A DNA stretch of 52,720 nucleotides. Origin: Chthonomonadia bacterium. GTDB lineage: Bacteria; Armatimonadota; HRBIN16. Position numbers and translations under genes: made by a program. The DNA lies in assembly GCA_013314755.1 (NCBI GenBank), contig JABUFA010000025.1, positions 1 to 52,720 of the forward strand, written 5' to 3'. The notes under the pieces were generated by a model. The model saw nothing but the letters and a program-made list of their open reading frames with translations. It had not been told where the DNA came from and did no database searches. Of the stretch, positions 51,149-52,720 are shown piece by piece. The first letter of the stretch is position 1. Every line of letters starts with the position of its first letter.

Positions 51149-52342
51149 ATGTTCATTTCACAACGTGCACAACGCACCAGTCCTTCACCAACCCTTGCCA
51201 TCACCGCTAAAGCACGCAAGATGCGCGAGGAAGGTATTGACGTGCTCTCTTTCGGGGCTGGGGAACCCGACTTTGATACGCCGGAGTTCATCAAGGAGGC
51301 AGCGATTACTGCCCTGCGGGAGGGCTTTACAAAGTATACGCCTACCGCAGGTATCGAGCCACTGCGCAAAGCGATTTGCGAAAAACTCTGGCGCGAGAAC
51401 GGGCTGAAATACGAGCCGAACCAGATTATCGTCACCTGCGGAGGCAAGCACGCGCTGTATAACACTTTTCAGGTCATCTGCGACCCCGGCGATGAGGTAA
51501 TTATCCCTGCGCCCTACTGGGTGAGCTACCCGGAGATGGTCAAGCTTGCCGATGGCGTGCCGGTTTATGTGTACGCGGATGAGAGCACAAACTTCGTGCC
51601 CACCGTGGACGCCATTCGTGAGAAAATCACCCCGCGCACCCGCGCCATTGTGATTAACAGCCCGTGCAACCCAACGGGCGCAGTGTTCCCTCGCCAGACG
51701 CTCAAGGAGATTGCCTCTCTTGCCCTGAAGCACGACCTGTACATCATCTCTGACGAGATTTACGAGAAGATGGTATACGATGGGCACGAGCACTTCAGCA
51801 TTGCCAGCCTGGGCGAGGAAGTGAAGAAGCGCACCATTCTGATAAACGGCATGTCCAAGGCGTACTCGATGACCGGCTGGCGCATCGGCTACGCGGCGGC
51901 GGAGCGCGAACTGGTGGCAGCAATGACGCGCATTCAGGACCAGTCCACGTCCAACCCCACCTCCATTGCACAACGGGCGGCGCTGGCAGCCCTTCAGGCG
52001 CCTGAGGACGAGGTGAAACGAATGGTCGCAGCGTTTGCCGAGCGCAGAAGGGTGATTGTGGACGGCTTGAACAGTATTCCCGGCTTCCGTTGTGCCGAAC
52101 CGGGTGGGGCGTTTTATGCGTTCCCGAACGTATCTGCCCTGTACGGCAAACGCTGGGGCGACCGGGTGATTAACGGCTCCGACGCTTTCGCCGAGTATCT
52201 GCTGGAGGTGGCAAGGGTGGCGGTGGTTCCGGGCAGCGGCTTCGGCGCGGACGAGAACATCCGGTTGTCCTATGCCTGCTCGCTGGACACCATCCGCAAC
52301 GGCATCGCCCGCATCGTACAGGCGGTGGAGAGTCTGGCGTAA
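51149..52342 (+). CDS. Aspartate aminotransferase-type PLP enzyme
   Basis: A 397-residue class I aminotransferase of the AspC/AspB-like group. The PLP lysine is Lys237 in NGMSKAYSMTGWRIGY; SPCNPTGAVF (171-180), SDEIYEKMVYDG (201-212) and the substrate arginine in NIRLSYA near the end are in place. It probably moves amino groups between aspartate or glutamate and keto acids; some members act as prephenate or arogenate aminotransferases. The start at 51149 has AGGAGG 7 bases upstream. It is cotranscribed with the NUDIX gene. Confidence 0.93.
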   Translation: MFISQRAQRTSPSPTLAITAKARKMREEGIDVLSFGAGEPDFDTPEFIKEAAITALREGFTKYTPTAGIEPLRKAICEKLWRENGLKYEPNQIIVTCGGKHALYNTFQVICDPGDEVIIPAPYWVSYPEMVKLADGVPVYVYADESTNFVPTVDAIREKITPRTRAIVINSPCNPTGAVFPRQTLKEIASLALKHDLYIISDEIYEKMVYDGHEHFSIASLGEEVKKRTILINGMSKAYSMTGWRIGYAAAERELVAAMTRIQDQSTSNPTSIAQRAALAALQAPEDEVKRMVAAFAERRRVIVDGLNSIPGFRCAEPGGAFYAFPNVSALYGKRWGDRVINGSDAFAEYLLEVARVAVVPGSGFGADENIRLSYACSLDTIRNGIARIVQAVESLA

Positions 52343-52374
52343 ATCTGGGGGTCGGGCGCTTCGTAAAGAACGAG

Positions 52375-52620
52375 GTGCTCCGACCGCCCAGCAGTCTGGT
52401 GGAGAACAGTCCGGTGGAAAAGGTTATTGAGCTTGCGAAACACATCATTCACGAAGAGCTCGAGAGACGGGGCTTCTCCGTGCGGCAGATTATCCTGTTT
52501 GGAAGTCGCGCCCGCGGGGACTTTCGCCCGGATAGCGATTGGGATTTTTTTGTCATCGTCGACAGGGACATTTCAGACGCTGAGTACCGAACGGGTAGTC
52601 TCCCCCTTAAGAGCAGTTAG
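52375..52620 (+). pseudogene. Truncated minimal nucleotidyltransferase
   Basis: This is the N-terminal part of a MNT-type nucleotidyltransferase. IILFGSRARGDFRPDSDWDF contains the GSxxxGxxxxxSDxD catalytic motif with both aspartates, and FVIVDRDISDAEYR follows. Normal members run about 30-60 residues further. Here the frame changes character after EYR and ends at a stop in sequence that belongs to an insertion element (next feature), near base 52590. The start is uncertain (GTG at 52375, 52399 or 52411, none with a ribosome site). Such genes are usually paired with a HEPN partner as toxin-antitoxin systems. No partner is visible. Confidence 0.65.
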
Positions 52621-52720
52621 CATCTCAATGGCACCGTCGTCAGCAGTTCCCCAACAGTCCACACGTGATCCGTCACCCCAGCAACCATCGCCGGAGTGCG
52701 AACCAACCACTTGCGACCAC
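52617..52720 (-). mobile_element. C-terminal end of an insertion-sequence transposase
   Basis: On the minus strand the frame entering the window reads [20 protein letters not shown] then [13 protein letters not shown] and stops with TAA at 52619-52617. The stretch TPAMxAGxTDHVWxxxELL is typical of the C-terminus of DDE transposases of IS1-like type. About 33 residues are visible; the rest lies beyond the window. The element end would be near GGGTAGTCTCCCCC at about 52593. It interrupts the nucleotidyltransferase gene. Confidence 0.6.

Overview
The window is a GC-rich, gene-dense chromosomal segment of a Gram-negative-type (diderm) bacterium. A PilQ-type secretin with the whole pilMNOPQ alignment set, an RND pump with a periplasmic adaptor, and the meso-diaminopimelate branch of lysine synthesis (asd, dapA, dapF) support this. 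Four traits point by inference to a deep-branching, possibly thermophilic lineage such as Armatimonadota: RNase J, three PEP-CTERM secreted proteins, Gly/Met-rich tails on pilus proteins, and a dispersed hairpin repeat. No rRNA or tRNA gene was seen, so the phylum is not proven.

Layout. 1-2782 (minus): aldo/keto reductase (3' end cut off by the window), a lipoate ligase/octanoyltransferase-family protein and glycine dehydrogenase subunit 2. 2783-3173: a repeat-filled gap. 3174-7625: a small membrane protein, a PEP-CTERM protein (minus), then NIL-domain protein, metX and an orphan ABC ATPase coupled by ATGA overlaps, then a NYN nuclease-like protein and a small membrane protein. 7709-15125: a promoter followed by asd-dapA-rnj-TPR-hsp20-lon. 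15130-16196: a long hairpin repeat, a DUF559 protein and an LTxxQ-type protein. 16200-21878 (minus): a metal-efflux-like operon of double-YHS protein, adaptor with two heavy-metal-binding domains, RND pump and LTxxQ protein. 22042-22142: more repeats. Then a lipid kinase (minus) and a metallo-beta-lactamase-fold protein. 24184-31079: a strong promoter and the pilM-N-O-P, STN/Gly-rich, pilQ cluster. This is followed by aroK-aroB and a long tightly packed run: small membrane protein, PASTA kinase, rpe, membrane protein, ribD, ribE, dapF, M15 peptidase, thiol peroxidase-like protein.

39500-43032 is the most unusual part. It holds a minus-strand intergenic unit with a sigma-54-type promoter, about 116 nt of hairpin-forming sequence and an intrinsic terminator. 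Beside it are a PEP-CTERM protein and a second sigma-54-type promoter, sharing 15 of 16 bases with the first. That second promoter precedes a small sigma-70-family regulator and a PEP-CTERM protein carrying a C39-like cysteine-peptidase domain. I read this as a possible sigma-54-controlled PEP-CTERM island with its own small RNA.

43123-52720: a large GH13 glycosidase with a hairpin just upstream of it, a Uma2-family protein, ferrochelatase, a structured gap with a 10-codon ORF, a DUF255 thioredoxin-like protein fused to a DsbD-alpha-like tail, a NUDIX hydrolase, an aspartate-type aminotransferase, and a nucleotidyltransferase gene apparently broken by an insertion sequence that runs off the end of the window.
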